64,000 nucleotides of DNA, taken from Paenibacillus algicola (GTDB lineage: Bacteria; Bacillota; Bacilli; Paenibacillales; Paenibacillaceae). Location of the stretch: the NCBI RefSeq assembly GCF_005577435.1, contig NZ_CP040396.1, positions 3,910,001 to 3,974,000 on the forward strand, written 5' to 3'. Made by a program: the position numbers and the translations under genes. Of the stretch, positions 1 through 8,419 are shown one piece after another (the stretch's first letter is position 1; every line of letters starts with the position of its first letter). The notes under the pieces were generated by a model. It had not been told where the DNA came from and did not search any database. It saw nothing but the letters and a program-made list of their open reading frames with translations.

Positions 1-107
1 TCCAATCGCTGGTCACTCAAATCCAGCAGCATTTCATCCAGCTCTTTTCGCAGTACGTAATCCAGCTCTTTGCATTCTTTCTCGTTAAATAGCATTCCGA
101 GCATCAT
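1..107 (-). CDS. Hypothetical protein, N-terminal part (cut by window edge)
   Basis: An open reading frame starts at 107 behind a strong AGGAGG (113-118) and runs off the left end of the window. The visible product (about 35 residues) begins MMLGMLFNEKECKELDYVL and is rich in Glu, Lys and Leu, so it looks helical and soluble. A second ATG at 104 is an alternative start. The family is not recognised. It lies downstream of the SpoIIM-like gene on the same strand, separated by 174 bp in which I see no clear sigma-A promoter. Confidence 0.6.
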   Translation of the reverse strand, partial: MMLGMLFNEKECKELDYVLRKELDEMLLDLSDQRL

Positions 108-281
108 CCTGACCTCCTCTGGATTCCGGTGCGGTTATTCTGCTCTCCCGCTTCCGTTCTCCTATGTATGTGTATGAACTGTCGAACTTCCACTCTTCTT
201 GCTTGCCATCCATAATGTTCAATAAACAAAATTCGATAGGTCGTAAACTGCTTTATTAGGTATGCTCATATTCCGGGAAAA

Positions 282-893
282 TTATGACATCAGCCACAGG
301 GTAATTGTACTTTCAATTATTGCGGCAACGAAGAGCAGTATTAGGATCCAAAGAGAGGCCGTGCCCGTTTTTTTCCATGCTGTTCTCCACTTCAAGCCAA
401 GAGCCTCCCCTTTTTCCTGACCGGGAAGAATGCTACGAATGACCAGAGCACCCAGCATGAGTCCGTAAGCTCCTGCAATGATGAGCACCGGTATTTCAAT
501 AATGCCGTGCGGCAGTAAGCCTTTAAAGATAAGCTCATTGAGATCTCCACCGTTTGCACGAACCAGCTCCATGAGAAAACCAAGCACCATCCCGTTCATA
601 GCCAGAAACACGAAAGGAATAATTCCGAGCAGCAGGCCTGCAAACATGACTATTAAACTTTTGATCGCATTGTTCAGAAAAATAAACACAAAAAAGCTCA
701 GCTCCGGATTGTCCGACGCGCTCAAATTCTGGCTTGTTTCTGCTAAGGCCTGAATTTCTCCAGCTAAGATTTCCTGGATCTCCTGGCTGGCGTTCCAGCC
801 CGCTGCGACCGCGAGCACAAACAGTACAGCAGATACAATCAGAGCACCACGAATCGTGCCCAGGTCTTTAAGAAAAGTAGTAAATCGATACAT
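282..893 (-). CDS. SpoIIM-like (DUF95) membrane protein
   Basis: A 203-residue membrane protein with hydrophobic segments near residues 17-34, 65-105 (two spans) and 128-152, and a C-terminal span at 177-200. The layout and the NNAIKSLIVMFAGLLLGI region fit the stage II sporulation protein M / DUF95 family. SpoIIM itself acts with SpoIID and SpoIIP in engulfment, but many family members are general membrane proteins, so a sporulation role is inferred only from the neighbours pdaB, kbaA and gerD. The start at 893 has a clear AAAGGAGG 5 bases upstream. It is divergent from pdaB. Confidence 0.75.
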   Translation of the reverse strand: MYRFTTFLKDLGTIRGALIVSAVLFVLAVAAGWNASQEIQEILAGEIQALAETSQNLSASDNPELSFFVFIFLNNAIKSLIVMFAGLLLGIIPFVFLAMNGMVLGFLMELVRANGGDLNELIFKGLLPHGIIEIPVLIIAGAYGLMLGALVIRSILPGQEKGEALGLKWRTAWKKTGTASLWILILLFVAAIIESTITLWLMS

Positions 894-986
894 ACGCTGC
901 CTCCTTTACAGTAATAAGTTATCGGTACGAGCATAGATTTTAGTAAACAAGCTTTTTGCAGTATGAAGGGAGAGGAGCCTGCCGGT

Positions 987-1790
987 ATGAGTTTCTTTTA
1001 TGTTTTGAATGGGCAGAAAATTAAGCGGTTCAGTTTTGTTCTTGCTGCTGCCGTCTTTGCGGTCGGAGTCATTTATGTGGAAAGTGATCATATTTCCGTA
1101 TTCTCGGAGAACACGCCTGCGGCCGTGTACAGTGTCCCGACGGAGAAGAAGCAGATTGCTTTGACATTTGACATTAGCTGGGGAGAGAAGCGCGCCGAGC
1201 CGATTTTACAGGTGTTGAAAGACAAGGGGGTGTCCAAGGCTTCCTTCTTCCTGTCCGCACCCTGGAGCAAAAGCCATCCTGATATCGTGAGCAAGATCAA
1301 GGAAGGCGGTTTTGAGATCGGTAGCCACGGATTCAAGCATGATAATTATAGTACGCTGTCAGATGAGGAAATACGCAAGCAGATTACAACGGCTCACTCT
1401 ATTTTAACCACTGTGACGGGACAAGAACCGAGGCTAATCCGGCTTCCGAACGGCGATTTCGACAAAAGAGTGCTGAGCATCGCCGACAGCTTGAACTATA
1501 CGGTCATTCAGTGGGACACCGATTCTCAGGACTGGAAAAACATTGGCACCGACCAGATTGTAGATCGCGTTGTAAGTAAGGCGCACCCGGGAGACATTGT
1601 TCTGCTTCATGCCAGCGACTCCGTGAAACAGACTCACGAAGCGCTTCCGGACATTATTGATGAGCTGCGCCGCAAGGGCTATGAATTCGTCACCGTAACC
1701 GATTTGCTGCAGCAAAGCAGCACCAAAGGCTCACCCGTTCAGGATCAATCTACAATGCAAAAGCATATAGAGGATGCAGTGAATCGTTAA
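987..1790 (+). CDS. pdaB: Polysaccharide deacetylase-family sporulation protein PdaB
   Basis: A NodB-fold protein of 267 residues needed in bacilli to keep spores intact late in sporulation. I choose the ATG at 987 because GGAGAGGAG lies just upstream and the product then begins MSFFYVLNGQKIKRF, followed by an N-terminal membrane anchor (residues about 12-30). An in-frame ATG at 963 lacks a comparable ribosome site. NodB motifs are visible: TFDISWG, SHGFKH (metal histidines), RLPNG, QWDTDSQDW and LLHAS. The second Asp of the usual TFDDG is Ile, as in PdaB proteins, so ordinary deacetylase activity is uncertain. It is on the plus strand, followed by a hairpin with T-tract at 2024-2083. Confidence 0.88.
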   Translation: MSFFYVLNGQKIKRFSFVLAAAVFAVGVIYVESDHISVFSENTPAAVYSVPTEKKQIALTFDISWGEKRAEPILQVLKDKGVSKASFFLSAPWSKSHPDIVSKIKEGGFEIGSHGFKHDNYSTLSDEEIRKQITTAHSILTTVTGQEPRLIRLPNGDFDKRVLSIADSLNYTVIQWDTDSQDWKNIGTDQIVDRVVSKAHPGDIVLLHASDSVKQTHEALPDIIDELRRKGYEFVTVTDLLQQSSTKGSPVQDQSTMQKHIEDAVNR

Positions 1791-2012
1791 ATGCTCACTG
1801 TGATGTAGCTTTTAAGTTCATGTTAGCACAGCAGGCGAATTCCTTTCCACGGTGGGTTGCCTATGAGTTTGTACTTCGGATGAAGAAATGATGGAAGAGG
1901 ATGTTCTTTTATACAAGGAGACTGAAGAAGAAATCAATACGACGGGGATAAAATGATGAATTTGAATACATGACGATCAAAGCTTCGGTCAGTAATGTAA
2001 CAGTGATTAAAT
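1789..2012 (+). pseudogene. Decayed coding fragment, family unknown
   Basis: Three consecutive plus-strand segments read like protein but lie in different frames. The first, from about 1789, includes FPRWVAYEFVLRMKK before a stop. The second reads EMMEEDVLLYKETEEEIN. The third, DEFEYMTIKASVSNVTVIK, ends at a TAG near 2012. Removing one T near the second junction joins segments two and three cleanly. No start codon with a ribosome site is present, so this looks like the tail of a lost gene. I do not recognise the family. Confidence 0.35.
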
Positions 2013-2023
2013 AGCCCTGTATC

Positions 2024-2083
2024 CCCGTTTCCAGGCTATGCAATGGTTCTTCGGCTTGGCCGTGGACTGGAAACGGGTTTTTA
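2024..2083 (+). terminator. Probable terminator after pdaB
   Basis: Eleven-base arms CCCGTTTCCAG (2024-2034) and CTGGAAACGGG (2067-2077) are perfectly complementary and followed by TTTTTA. The loop is long (32 bases), which lowers certainty. Confidence 0.5.
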
Positions 2084-2617
2084 AAAGAGTGAATTGGCAG
2101 GGTGACTCATTGTAGTCAATATGATCGGACCGTCTGCAGTAATAGCGATGGTGTGTTCATACTGTGCCGAAAGCGAGCCGTCAGCCGTTCTCGCGGTCCA
2201 TCCATCAGCATCTACCGTCATGACCGCTGTTCCAGCGTTGATCATCGGCTCGATCGTCATAACCATTCCTTCTTTTAAACGAAAGCCTCTGCCAGGCCTG
2301 CCCACATGAGGGTAATTGGGTTCCTCGTGCATTTCCCGTCCTATACCATGTCCAAGCAGATCACGAACCACGGAGAATCCATGCTGCTCAGCATGAGATT
2401 GCACCGCGTGCATCACATCCCCTATACGGTTCCCGACTATAGCTGCTTTAGCGCCTTTCTCCTTCAGAAACCGAAGCGCGAACGCCTCGATATCAAGGGT
2501 CGTAACACCAGGCACGATTAAATCAGACACGGCCTGATGAAAAGCAGCGACAATTCGACCGGCTTTTCTCGTTTCTTCAATTTCTGCTCTTGATTTCAGA
2601 GTAACCATTGTATTCAT
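2081..2617 (-). pseudogene. Second methionine aminopeptidase with internal deletion
   Basis: The product (about 178 residues) is plainly type I methionine aminopeptidase: it starts with the RKAGRIVAAFHQ region and retains GHGIG (His90), the TIEPMINAG segment (Glu123) and QYEHTIAI (Glu154). Against the intact Map at 16318-17070 it lacks about 68 residues, from the FKGYNGFP region through the part carrying substrate His77 and metal ligands Asp94 and Asp105. The reading frame stays open across the junction near residue 59. With two of five metal ligands gone it cannot be a normal peptidase. The start at 2617 overlaps the stop of the upstream TetR relic (ATGA); a second ATG at 2608 is better spaced from GGAGAG. 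Confidence 0.8.
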
Positions 2618-2808
2618 CTCTCCTTCGACTGTATGCCCCAAAAAATCGTATCCACAATCCTTTCAATATCCATCTCAGTCAGTCAGCATATGGTGATGGA
2701 TGTTCAGCATGGCATAGCCGATAAGCGAACCATATATAATGGCAGCTGTGGATTCCGGTGACTTGGAATCGATCTCTTCACGAATCATAGGAATCAACCC
2801 GCTTCCCC
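2614..2808 (-). pseudogene. Relic of a TetR-type regulator (C-terminal end only)
   Basis: The minus strand encodes IPMIREEIDSKSPESTAA, then IIYGSLIGYAMLN, then after a frame change EMDIERIVDTIFWGIQSKER and a stop. This matches the C-terminal ligand-domain style of TetR/AcrR regulators; no DNA-binding domain remains. The frame change sits in a threefold CTGA repeat (2675-2686), and deleting one unit restores a single frame reading MLTEMDIERIV. Its TGA overlaps the ATG of the truncated aminopeptidase gene, so the two were probably one operon. Confidence 0.5.
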
Positions 2809-2860
2809 TTCACACCTGCCCGGATAGAAAATGCTTGTCTAACCAGACACGCTGCAACAA

Positions 2861-2888
2861 AAAAAGAGCTAAGTAAATTAGCTCTTTT
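2861..2888 (-). terminator. Terminator of kbaA
   Basis: AAAAGAGCTAA and TTAGCTCTTTT form a stem overlapping the kbaA stop codon, followed on the minus strand by further T residues. Confidence 0.7.
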
Positions 2889-3471
2889 CTACGTTCTGAG
2901 TCACTTTATGCAGCGTCAGAATCTGATAGGCATTACATGCCAGTAAAGGAATAATTAAAAATACAGTGGCATTGTTCTCGCCAATCTTTAATACGCCGAT
3001 GATTTCCAGAATGGTCACTGCCAGCATGAAAAACATGGTTGGGATCAGCGCTTTGCTGTTTGTCATGTTTACTTTGAAGTAAGTAACGACAACGGCGGTC
3101 AGCAGAATCCCGATCGCAATGATTAAATCCCAAGTGAAATTTTGTTCGTTCCCCACAAATGTCCGCAGAAAAATAAGCTCCATCAGAGCCAGTACGGACA
3201 AGACGAGCTGAACGTATCCCCAGGTTTTTGGCCGAAATACACCAATTCCGATATAATTCAGCGTTAGATAAGCAAAAAAACCTAATTGCGAGTACACACT
3301 GACCAGTGCACCGTATCCCAGCAGGATTAACGGATAGATGGTCAGGTCGACCGCTCCCTTAAACTCAATATTGCCCGTCGCCAGCTGCAGCGCCACACCT
3401 GCGATCACTGCGGCAATCGCGCCGACCAGCATCGTTTTCCAAAATAATCTTGCCCACTTCCGTAAGCTCAA
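2878..3471 (-). CDS. kbaA: KinB-signalling activation protein KbaA
   Basis: An integral membrane protein of 197 residues with about six hydrophobic spans. In Bacillus, KbaA is needed for activity of the sporulation kinase KinB, which feeds phosphate into the Spo0A relay. The TTG at 3471 (product beginning LSLRKWARLFW) follows GGGGGTGGAG and gives a length almost equal to the family norm; an upstream ATG at 3495 would place the ribosome site inside the gene. The gene sits between gerD and pdaB as in Bacillus and ends in a terminator overlapping its stop codon. Confidence 0.85.
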   Translation of the reverse strand: MSLRKWARLFWKTMLVGAIAAVIAGVALQLATGNIEFKGAVDLTIYPLILLGYGALVSVYSQLGFFAYLTLNYIGIGVFRPKTWGYVQLVLSVLALMELIFLRTFVGNEQNFTWDLIIAIGILLTAVVVTYFKVNMTNSKALIPTMFFMLAVTILEIIGVLKIGENNATVFLIIPLLACNAYQILTLHKVTQNVEKS

Positions 3472-3536
3472 GTGATCTCCACCCCCACAAGTCATTATTT
3501 TACCAACCTTCTCAATAAAAAACCATGATCACTTCG

Positions 3537-3565
3537 ACATATTTCTTACATTCCATCACATACTA
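3537..3565 (+). promoter_or_regulatory. Possible sigma-G promoter of gerD
   Basis: ACATA (3537-3541) and CATACTA (3559-3565), separated by 17 bases, resemble the forespore sigma-G -35 and -10 elements. gerD is a forespore gene in Bacillus. The site lies 33 bases before the gerD ATG. Confidence 0.5.
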
Positions 3566-3598
3566 TGGACAGCACCCACACAAAGGAGGACTACGGGC

Positions 3599-4318
3599 AT
3601 GAAGCGGCCTTTATTTTGTTTATTCAGCGGTCTGGGACTCACCTTGATATTAGTAACGGGGTGCGGCTCCGATCAAGGCTATACTGCCCAGCAGATGGGC
3701 TATAAAGAGATGAAATCCATGGTGGTTGATATCCTCAAAACAGACGAGGGCAAAAAAGCGGTCGAGGAGGCTCTGGGCGGCGGCTCATTGTCCGGCGAAA
3801 GCGGCGGAGCTTCTGGCGCTAAAATTTTGTCGGCCCAGTCGGGCGACGATATTCGTCTGGCCGTCAAGGATACACTCGTGTCTGAGGATTATAAAAAAGA
3901 AATTGAGAAGATCATGACCGACCCCCAGTTTGCAGGTGAATTTGCTAAAGCGATCAACGCTGAAAGTAAGCAGCTTCATCTCCAGCTCATTAAGGACCCT
4001 ACGTATCAAAAGTCCGTGGAGGAAATTATGAAGTCACCTGAAATCATGAAATCCTTCTTAGAGCTGACGAAAACGCCGGATTACCGTAAGCAGACGATGA
4101 CAATTATGCAAGAGGCCATGCAAAACCCGCTCTTCCGGATGGAAGTCCTGCAACTGCTGAAGACGGTTGTGAAGGATGAGCTGCAGCCAGCCGTTGAAAA
4201 GGAGCAGGGCGGCGAGAGCGGCGGCGGCAGTGAAAATGGCGGAGAGGCCGGCGGTGAAGGCGGCAGTGAAGGGGAAAGCGGCGGTGGCGGCGGTGAAGGC
4301 AGTGGTGGTGGCAGCTAA
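3599..4318 (+). CDS. gerD: Spore germination lipoprotein GerD
   Basis: A 239-residue lipoprotein with an N-terminal signal sequence ending in the lipobox LVTGC (Cys about residue 22). GerD sits in the spore inner membrane and is needed to cluster germinant receptors into the germinosome. The central region (residues 40-195) is helical. The last 40 residues are almost only Gly, Glu and Ser, giving a flexible tail. The start follows AAAGGAGG with 10 bases spacing. It is on the plus strand, convergent with salA, and ends at a bidirectional terminator. A sigma-G-like promoter lies upstream. Confidence 0.88.
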   Translation: MKRPLFCLFSGLGLTLILVTGCGSDQGYTAQQMGYKEMKSMVVDILKTDEGKKAVEEALGGGSLSGESGGASGAKILSAQSGDDIRLAVKDTLVSEDYKKEIEKIMTDPQFAGEFAKAINAESKQLHLQLIKDPTYQKSVEEIMKSPEIMKSFLELTKTPDYRKQTMTIMQEAMQNPLFRMEVLQLLKTVVKDELQPAVEKEQGGESGGGSENGGEAGGEGGSEGESGGGGGEGSGGGS

Positions 4319-4340
4319 CGCAGTGCTGATCTGGCCATAC

Positions 4341-4377
4341 AATAAACTCCCTGATTATGGAAATCAGGGAGTTTATT
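4341..4377. terminator. Bidirectional terminator between gerD and salA
   Basis: Sixteen-base perfect arms (4341-4356 and 4362-4377) around a 5-base loop, with A/T-rich ends on both sides, serve the convergent genes gerD and salA. Confidence 0.85.
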
Positions 4378-4412
4378 GTTAGTCTATGGACATTTCATGC
4401 ATTAAGGTTGTC

Positions 4413-5492
4413 TTAACGGGGTGCACACTTTGAAATTACAGCCTTTGCAATCTCCTCATAAATCTGGCCGCTCTCAGTGTCTTCTTTATATACCGATGGG
4501 GAGAAGTCTGGATCTGTCGGAAGGTTGTCCGGTGCGCTTAATGGAAGCTGTCCCAGCAGTTCGGTATGAAGATTGTCTGCCAGCATTCCTCCGCCTCCGC
4601 GGCCGAAAATATAATCCTTCTCGCCGCAGTGCTGACAGTTCCGATAGGCCATGTTTTCGATAACGCCCAGCACCTCATGGTTCGTCTGAAGCGCCATAGC
4701 TCCCGCTCTAGCAGCTACGAACGCCGCCGTGGCATGGGGTGTGGTAACAATAATCTCTTTGCTCTGCGGGATCATCTGGTGCACGTCCAGCGCTACATCA
4801 CCGGTACCGGGAGGTAAATCCAGCAGCATGTAATCCAGGTCACCCCAAGCTACATCATCAAAAAACTGACGGAGCATTTTGCCCAGCATCGGCCCTCTCC
4901 ACACGACCGGGCTGTTCTCCCGAATGAAGAAGCCCATCGACATCACCTTGACGCCAAACCGCTCCACTGGAATGATGACGCCGTCATCCGTAACGACGGG
5001 GCCTTCCTCCATCCCCATCATGTCCGGAACGCTAAAGCCGTAAATATCTGCATCGATCAAGCCGACTTTCTTGCCTTGGCGGACAAGCGCGGTCGCCAGG
5101 TTAACGGTCACGGTAGATTTCCCCACCCCGCCTTTCCCGCTCGCAATCGCAATAAACTGAACGCCCGATTCCGGGGCCAGCAGCTCATGCTTCATCCCGG
5201 CTGCGTGTCCTTTGGTCAGCTTCTCGCGGTCCAGCTCTTCTTCCTTCGACTTGTCCTCCAGCGGCCGCATCCGGATATGAATATCCTCTGCTCCCAGTGC
5301 CTGCAGCAGCTCTCGAATCTGCGCATTCAGCAGCGTCCGCGTCTCTTCGGTTGTGTACGTGACGGATAAACGCACAGTGTTATCTTTAACTACAATGTCA
5401 CGAATGCGTTGCAGCTCCATTAGACTCTGTCCAGTCTCCGGGTCCTGCAGCGGCTGTAAAATCTCCTGTACCTGCTCTCTGCTTATCAGCAT
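4413..5492 (-). CDS. salA: Mrp/NBP35-family ATPase SalA
   Basis: A protein of 359 residues with an N-terminal MIP18/DUF59 domain (about residues 5-75), a charged linker, and a P-loop ATPase domain carrying the deviant Walker A ASGKGGVGKS. A CxxC-type pair (NCQHC) lies near residue 305. Mrp proteins act as Fe-S carriers; in Bacillus subtilis SalA also derepresses exoprotease genes by lowering scoC expression. The ATG at 5492 is chosen because GAGGTG is correctly spaced before it; the upstream GTG at 5504 overlaps that site. The order cwlD-salA-gerD is that of Bacillus. Confidence 0.87.
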   Translation of the reverse strand: MLISREQVQEILQPLQDPETGQSLMELQRIRDIVVKDNTVRLSVTYTTEETRTLLNAQIRELLQALGAEDIHIRMRPLEDKSKEEELDREKLTKGHAAGMKHELLAPESGVQFIAIASGKGGVGKSTVTVNLATALVRQGKKVGLIDADIYGFSVPDMMGMEEGPVVTDDGVIIPVERFGVKVMSMGFFIRENSPVVWRGPMLGKMLRQFFDDVAWGDLDYMLLDLPPGTGDVALDVHQMIPQSKEIIVTTPHATAAFVAARAGAMALQTNHEVLGVIENMAYRNCQHCGEKDYIFGRGGGGMLADNLHTELLGQLPLSAPDNLPTDPDFSPSVYKEDTESGQIYEEIAKAVISKCAPR

Positions 5493-5581
5493 ATCGAATC
5501 GCACCTCAACTTTGGTTAGTGGCTCAATCTCTGGAATGTTATTCAGCCTACATTATACCACTACTTCACCCGTGCTGCCGA

Positions 5582-6334
5582 TTAGTTGGAGCGCTCTCCT
5601 GCACTATATCTCAGAACGCCATTATATATAGAGGCTGCCACCTTTCGCTGGTACTTCTCATCCCTCAGCATTTCGGACTCCTGCGGATGAGACAGAAAGC
5701 CGACCTCTACGAGTGCGGACGGGATTTTGAGCGCTTGCAGCAAAAAGATTTTGTCATCCGTCTTGGCCAGCCGCTGCGTATTCTCGAGCTGGTGACGAAT
5801 TTCACTCTGGATCAGCTCCGCTAAACGTCTGCTTTCTTCTTTTCCCGGTGGGTAAAAGGTTTGGGCACCACTCCAGCGGTTAGAAGGAATGCTATTCAGA
5901 TGAATGCTGATAAACAGGTCAGCCTGCTTATTTTCAATCAGCCGCACCCGATTGTTTAGATCCTCGGTTTTTCGCTTGGAGTATCCCGCGGTTTCCGGAG
6001 AGGCCAGATCATAATCCCCTTCTCGCGTTAAGATCACCAAGGCTCCTGCCTGCTGAAGATAATCCCGCAAATACAGCGTGACCGCCAGATTAATATCCTT
6101 CTCAATCACGCCCTGGCGGCTGACAGCTCCCCCATCCGGGCCACCGTGACCCGCATCCAATGCGATTACCTTTCCTGCCAGCGGCAGGCTCCAATATTGA
6201 ACGGTTTTGTTCGTTGGAATTTCGTAGGTCACTACGGCAAGCAGTAAAAGCAGCAGTCCAAGCCCTATCAGGCTTTGCTTTATCTTTTTCCAGGAGATCC
6301 ATATGGTTACCTTATCGCGTTCCGGCCTGGACAT
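5582..6334 (-). CDS. cwlD: N-acetylmuramoyl-L-alanine amidase CwlD
   Basis: A type 3 amidase of 250 residues with a membrane anchor at residues 19-36. It cleaves the peptide side chain from muramic acid so that muramic-delta-lactam can form in spore cortex, marking cortex for germination enzymes. Zinc ligands are visible: His63 in DAGHGGPDGG, Glu78 and His145 (SIHLNS), with catalytic Glu210 in LVEVGFLSH. The start follows GAGGTG with 8 bases spacing. It lies 89 bp upstream of salA. Confidence 0.92.
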   Translation of the reverse strand: MSRPERDKVTIWISWKKIKQSLIGLGLLLLLLAVVTYEIPTNKTVQYWSLPLAGKVIALDAGHGGPDGGAVSRQGVIEKDINLAVTLYLRDYLQQAGALVILTREGDYDLASPETAGYSKRKTEDLNNRVRLIENKQADLFISIHLNSIPSNRWSGAQTFYPPGKEESRRLAELIQSEIRHQLENTQRLAKTDDKIFLLQALKIPSALVEVGFLSHPQESEMLRDEKYQRKVAASIYNGVLRYSAGERSN

Positions 6335-6408
6335 AAAAAATCCACCTCGTCCCTATAAGTGTTGTACTTATATGTATGGGACAAGATGGATAAATATGTT
6401 GCGGCGTT

Positions 6409-7578
6409 CTAGACGCTGACCTGCTCTTTCATGCCTTCAATGAGGATCGCTGCAACCTCAGGCCGTGTGAACTCCGGCGGCGGGCACTTGCCCTCTCTCA
6501 GCAGTCCGCGCACTTTCGTGCCGGATAAGGTCAGGTGCTGCTCCTTATCGTGCGGGCAAGTCTTGCTGGATGCCATATTGCCGCATTGGATACAGAAGAA
6601 GCTGTGCTCAAAGAACAGCGGGGTAATGCCAAGCTCTTCTGCTGAAAAGTGGCGGAAAATTTCCTGGGCTTCATATGTACCGTAGTAATCGCCCACCCCC
6701 GCATGGTCCCGGCCGACGATGAAATGGGTGCAGCCGTAATTTTTGCGGACCATCGCATGGAAAATGGCTTCCCTTGGTCCTGCATACCTCATTGCCGCCG
6801 GGAATACGCCCAGAAATGTGCGGTCCTGTGGGTAATAGTGCTCCAGCAAAGCGAGATAGCTTCTCATACGTACATCAGCCGGCACATCATCCGACTTGGT
6901 TTCACCGACGAGCGGGTTCAGAAACAGCGCATCCACAATTTCCATAGCACTCTTCTGAATGTATTCATGAGCCCGATGCACCGGGTTGCGGGTCTGAAAG
7001 CCCACTACGGTCTTCCACCCACGCTCTTCGAATAAAGCACGTGTCTGCGCCGGATCGAAGTAAAACTCCTGGAAACGGGCAGGCTGAGGCCGATTGAGAA
7101 TCTCTACAGAGCCTCCCACATATACATTAGGGCGCTCAAACAGCTTCTTGACCCCTGGATGCTCCGGGTCCTCGGTTTTGAACACCTTTAGCGCTTCTTC
7201 GCGCTGATCTACGCTATAGACGTCTTCAACGGTCAGAATGGCGTAGATCACGCCATCCTCTTCTCCTATCAATGCGGCCTGCTCACCGGCACTCAAAGTA
7301 ACGGCTGTAGCATCAGGCACGGCTAGTGTCACGGGAATGCTCCAAACGGTTCCGTCTGCCAAACGCATCGTGTCCAGGACAGCACGATAATCTTTTTTAC
7401 TCATAAAGCCTTGTAGAGGTGAAAACGCACCGACTCCGATCAGATCCAGATCTGAAATGGCCCATGTATTGATAGGGATGGCAGGCAGGTTGCCTGCAGA
7501 CTCCAATAAAGCCTGACGTCGTTCCGGTTCTGCAATACGGTTAATAAGCGCACCACCGTGCGGCTGCATGGTTGTCAT
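6409..7578 (-). CDS. sat: Sulfate adenylyltransferase (ATP sulfurylase)
   Basis: A homodimer-type ATP sulfurylase of 389 residues that makes adenylyl sulfate (APS) and pyrophosphate from sulfate and ATP. Signature segments are [10 protein letters not shown] (195-204) for nucleotide and sulfate binding and [12 protein letters not shown] (289-300). A probable zinc knuckle has Cys329, Cys332, Cys341 and His343. AGGAGG precedes the ATG at 7578. It lies 51 bp behind cysH on the same strand, so the two probably form one transcript. No APS kinase gene (cysC) is present, consistent with direct APS reduction. Confidence 0.95.
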   Translation of the reverse strand: MTTMQPHGGALINRIAEPERRQALLESAGNLPAIPINTWAISDLDLIGVGAFSPLQGFMSKKDYRAVLDTMRLADGTVWSIPVTLAVPDATAVTLSAGEQAALIGEEDGVIYAILTVEDVYSVDQREEALKVFKTEDPEHPGVKKLFERPNVYVGGSVEILNRPQPARFQEFYFDPAQTRALFEERGWKTVVGFQTRNPVHRAHEYIQKSAMEIVDALFLNPLVGETKSDDVPADVRMRSYLALLEHYYPQDRTFLGVFPAAMRYAGPREAIFHAMVRKNYGCTHFIVGRDHAGVGDYYGTYEAQEIFRHFSAEELGITPLFFEHSFFCIQCGNMASSKTCPHDKEQHLTLSGTKVRGLLREGKCPPPEFTRPEVAAILIEGMKEQVSV

Positions 7579-7629
7579 GAAGTGAGCCTCCTGTTCTTTG
7601 TTCTTGTACTTCTTCAGGTATGAATTGAT

Positions 7630-8322
7630 TTATTTATGAAGTCCGCACTCCGTTTTCTCATTCCCGGACCAGCGTCCAGCACGCGGATCCTCACCCGGCA
7701 TCACCTGACGAGTGCAATAGTGGCAGCCGATACTCGGATAATTCTGATCATGAAGCGGATTATAAATAACGTCATGCTCCCGGATATATGCCCATACCTC
7801 ATCCTGAGTCCAATCTGCGATCGGATTAAACTTCACCAGGCCAAACTTATGGTCATACTCGATCTTTTTGGCATTGGCGCGTGTGGGCGCCTGATCGCGT
7901 CGGATCCCTGTAATCCAGGCATCATACTGAGACAAAATTCGTGTGAGCGGCTCTACCTTGCGGATATTGCAGCATTGGTTCGGGTTCACCTGCCATAACG
8001 TATCTCCATGCTGTGCCGCCTGCTCTTCCGGCGAGAGGACTGGTGCAACGCGTACAAATTCCATATTATATTTCGCTACTAACCGATCCCGGGTATGGTA
8101 CGTCTCTTCAAAGTGAAAGTCGGTATCCAAATAAAAGATATCCGTTCCCGGGCTGATCTTCTGAACCATATCCACCAGCACTACATCCTCTGCACCAAAG
8201 CTGCAGGCAAACGTAATGTTGGGAAAGGTTTGAACAGCGTATCGAATGATTTCTTCAGCAGAAGCCGTCTCTAATGCAATAGCCTGCTCTTGGATTAACT
8301 GCTCTTTCTCTAATAAGTTCAT
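7630..8322 (-). CDS. cysH: Adenylyl-sulfate (APS) reductase, CysH family
   Basis: A 230-residue assimilatory reductase of the PAPS/APS reductase family. It has the nucleotide P-loop-like SFGAEDVV (41-48), the pair Cys117-Cys118, Cys200-x2-Cys203, and the catalytic Cys226 in the C-terminal ECGLHK. The CC...CxxC set binds a 4Fe-4S cluster and marks enzymes that accept APS rather than requiring PAPS. Together with Sat it converts sulfate to sulfite. It is driven by a near-consensus sigma-A promoter. The leader is only about 50 nt, so there is no room for an S-box riboswitch. Confidence 0.94.
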   Translation of the reverse strand: MNLLEKEQLIQEQAIALETASAEEIIRYAVQTFPNITFACSFGAEDVVLVDMVQKISPGTDIFYLDTDFHFEETYHTRDRLVAKYNMEFVRVAPVLSPEEQAAQHGDTLWQVNPNQCCNIRKVEPLTRILSQYDAWITGIRRDQAPTRANAKKIEYDHKFGLVKFNPIADWTQDEVWAYIREHDVIYNPLHDQNYPSIGCHYCTRQVMPGEDPRAGRWSGNEKTECGLHK

Positions 8323-8380
8323 GTCTTTGACCTCCAGTGCTTATTAATCCCACATAATCCTACGTAATTAGTATGAATTA

Positions 8381-8408
8381 AGTATAGACCATTCCTATAT
8401 ATTGTCAA
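8381..8408 (-). promoter_or_regulatory. Sigma-A promoter of cysH-sat
   Basis: The minus strand reads TTGACA (8408-8403), 16 bases, TATACT (8386-8381). The -35 box ends about 11 bases from the left end of the insertion sequence. Confidence 0.8.
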
Positions 8409-8419
8409 CACCTTAAATA

